Assembly (NCBI GenBank): GCA_028699715.1 | Contig: JAQVUC010000053.1 | Coordinates: 1 to 6,927, forward strand | Direction: 5' to 3' | Source of the DNA: Anaerolineaceae bacterium | GTDB lineage: Bacteria; Chloroflexota; Anaerolineae; Anaerolineales; Anaerolineaceae | DNA: 6,927 bases | Part shown: piece after piece, positions 6,374-6,927 of the stretch | Layout: every line of letters begins with the position of its first letter | Position numbering within the stretch: the stretch's first letter is position 1 | Notes under the pieces: model-generated | What the model was told of the DNA's origin: nothing | Seen by the model: only the letters and a program-made list of their open reading frames with translations | Databases searched by the model: none | Program-made: the position numbers and the translations under genes

Positions 6374-6679
6374 ATGGAAAAAAGTAGAGTTAGGCTGGTA
6401 ATGGTCCTGACTATCTGTGCCATCGTAATCGGCGTTCTCGGTATCGGAATGGCTTATGTTGTTTTTGGCGGTGGGTTTGTCGGGAGAGGATACTGGGCGT
6501 GGGAAACAATCCCAGGCTTAATGGCAAAATCCACATATCAGCACCGGAGTTCATATCATTCCGCATCAGCACAGGTGGGGTCGGGCTCGAATGTCTATCA
6601 ACATGAGCCACCTAATGTGCAAGCGACTGCAACTGCTAGAGGCGTTGGTACCACCAGTGCTTGGTGCAACAATCAGTAG
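6374..6679 (+). CDS. Small secreted/anchored protein, candidate lactococcin 972-like bacteriocin precursor
   Basis: 101-residue protein with a basic start (residues 1-7, KSRVR), one long hydrophobic segment (about 8-31) and a polar extracytoplasmic part. The tail opens with FGGGFVGRGYWAWE (31-44). It continues with a Tyr/His/Ser-rich stretch (YQHRSSYHSASAQVGSGS, 55-72) and ends ATATARGVGTTSAWCNN (84-100). Length, signal-like N-terminus, Gly/Trp opening, Tyr/His/Ser core and the threonine-alanine-aromatic ending all recall the lactococcin 972 family (about 90-100-residue Sec-dependent precursors whose mature peptide targets lipid II). No search could be run, and identity would be low. One Cys (C98) lies in the tail, so no internal disulfide can form there; C15 is in the membrane segment. 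AAAGGAG (6361-6367), 6 bases upstream, is an excellent ribosome binding site. It lies beside a BcrA-like transporter operon, as expected for a bacteriocin, but has its own promoter. Alternative: an unrelated surface-anchored small protein. Confidence 0.6.
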   Translation: MEKSRVRLVMVLTICAIVIGVLGIGMAYVVFGGGFVGRGYWAWETIPGLMAKSTYQHRSSYHSASAQVGSGSNVYQHEPPNVQATATARGVGTTSAWCNNQ

Positions 6680-6742
6680 TTTAGAGTAAATGACGAAGAG
6701 ACTGATAGTGTAGATGAAATTGTCATTGGAATAAAGTTCAGG

Positions 6743-6927
6743 ATGATGAAAAAGCTCGAAGAAACGAACATATTTTCTGTCTTAGTTGTAGTGTTGTTGA
6801 TTCTACAAATAGCATTAACTTCCGTTCAAATCATTAAGTTAAATCAATATGTTGCGCTAACTTTAGGGCCCACAAAGGCATCCCTTGAAAACCAAGATAT
6901 CGAGTTTGTGGAGGCTATTCCAATAAG
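6743..6927 (+). CDS. N-terminus of a membrane-anchored protein (runs off the window)
   Basis: The first 61 residues of an open frame start with MMKKLEETN. A hydrophobic segment follows (about residues 11-31, with the run VLVVVLLILQIAL), then a polar, presumably extracytoplasmic part. This is the pattern of an uncleaved signal anchor or a signal peptide. Two adjacent ATGs (6743, 6746) compete. Neither has a well-spaced Shine-Dalgarno sequence: the AGG at 6740-6742 touches the first. The frame is open further upstream, back to the stop of the preceding gene, so the true start is uncertain. It follows the small secreted protein by 63 bases and is probably co-transcribed. No family recognised; no domain can be named from this fragment. 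Confidence 0.6.
   Translation, partial: MMKKLEETNIFSVLVVVLLILQIALTSVQIIKLNQYVALTLGPTKASLENQDIEFVEAIPI

Noticed and set aside
1..6927. CRISPR array, tRNA, rRNA, transposase or integrase
   Set aside because: I saw no regularly spaced repeats, no tRNA-like cloverleaf, no rRNA sequence and no recombinase motif on either strand.

Overview
The window is a stretch of bacterial chromosome that looks like two blocks of different origin. The left block (about 1-3026) is visibly richer in G+C. It holds ordinary housekeeping-type genes, all on the + strand: the C-terminal part of a PiT-family phosphate transporter, a PfkB-family (ribokinase-fold) sugar or nucleoside kinase, a metallo-beta-lactamase-fold hydrolase that overlaps the kinase gene, and a 71-residue membrane protein that looks C-terminally truncated. 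The gene styles (Shine-Dalgarno sites, one TTG start) are plainly bacterial. An Anaerolineae-like Chloroflexota host is my best guess from the look of the proteins, but nothing in the window proves it.

The right block (about 3027-6927) is clearly AT-richer, also all on the + strand. It begins with a 46-base, almost perfect inverted repeat (3072-3117), 13 bases ahead of a tightly overlapping three-gene operon. The operon encodes a 6-TM permease-like protein (3130-3882), a roughly 12-TM permease-like protein that appears to be two fused copies of the same module (3863-5389), and a BcrA-type ABC ATPase (5376-6044). This is the layout of a peptide or antibiotic export/immunity ABC-2 transporter.

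A 329-base non-coding gap follows. It carries a well-formed promoter: a TATAAT box, with two TTAAC-type direct repeats one helical turn apart placed 10 bases upstream. This promoter drives a 101-residue secreted or anchored small protein (6374-6679). Its Trp/Gly start, Tyr/His/Ser-rich middle and ATATA..GVGTTSAW-type end resemble the lactococcin 972 bacteriocin family. A further membrane-anchored protein starts at about 6743 and runs off the window.

Working model: the right block is an acquired bacteriocin-like cassette made of a transporter or immunity operon, a separately regulated peptide gene and a possible accessory membrane protein. It sits next to a truncated resident gene. The peptide's family assignment is by eye and is the main point to test.
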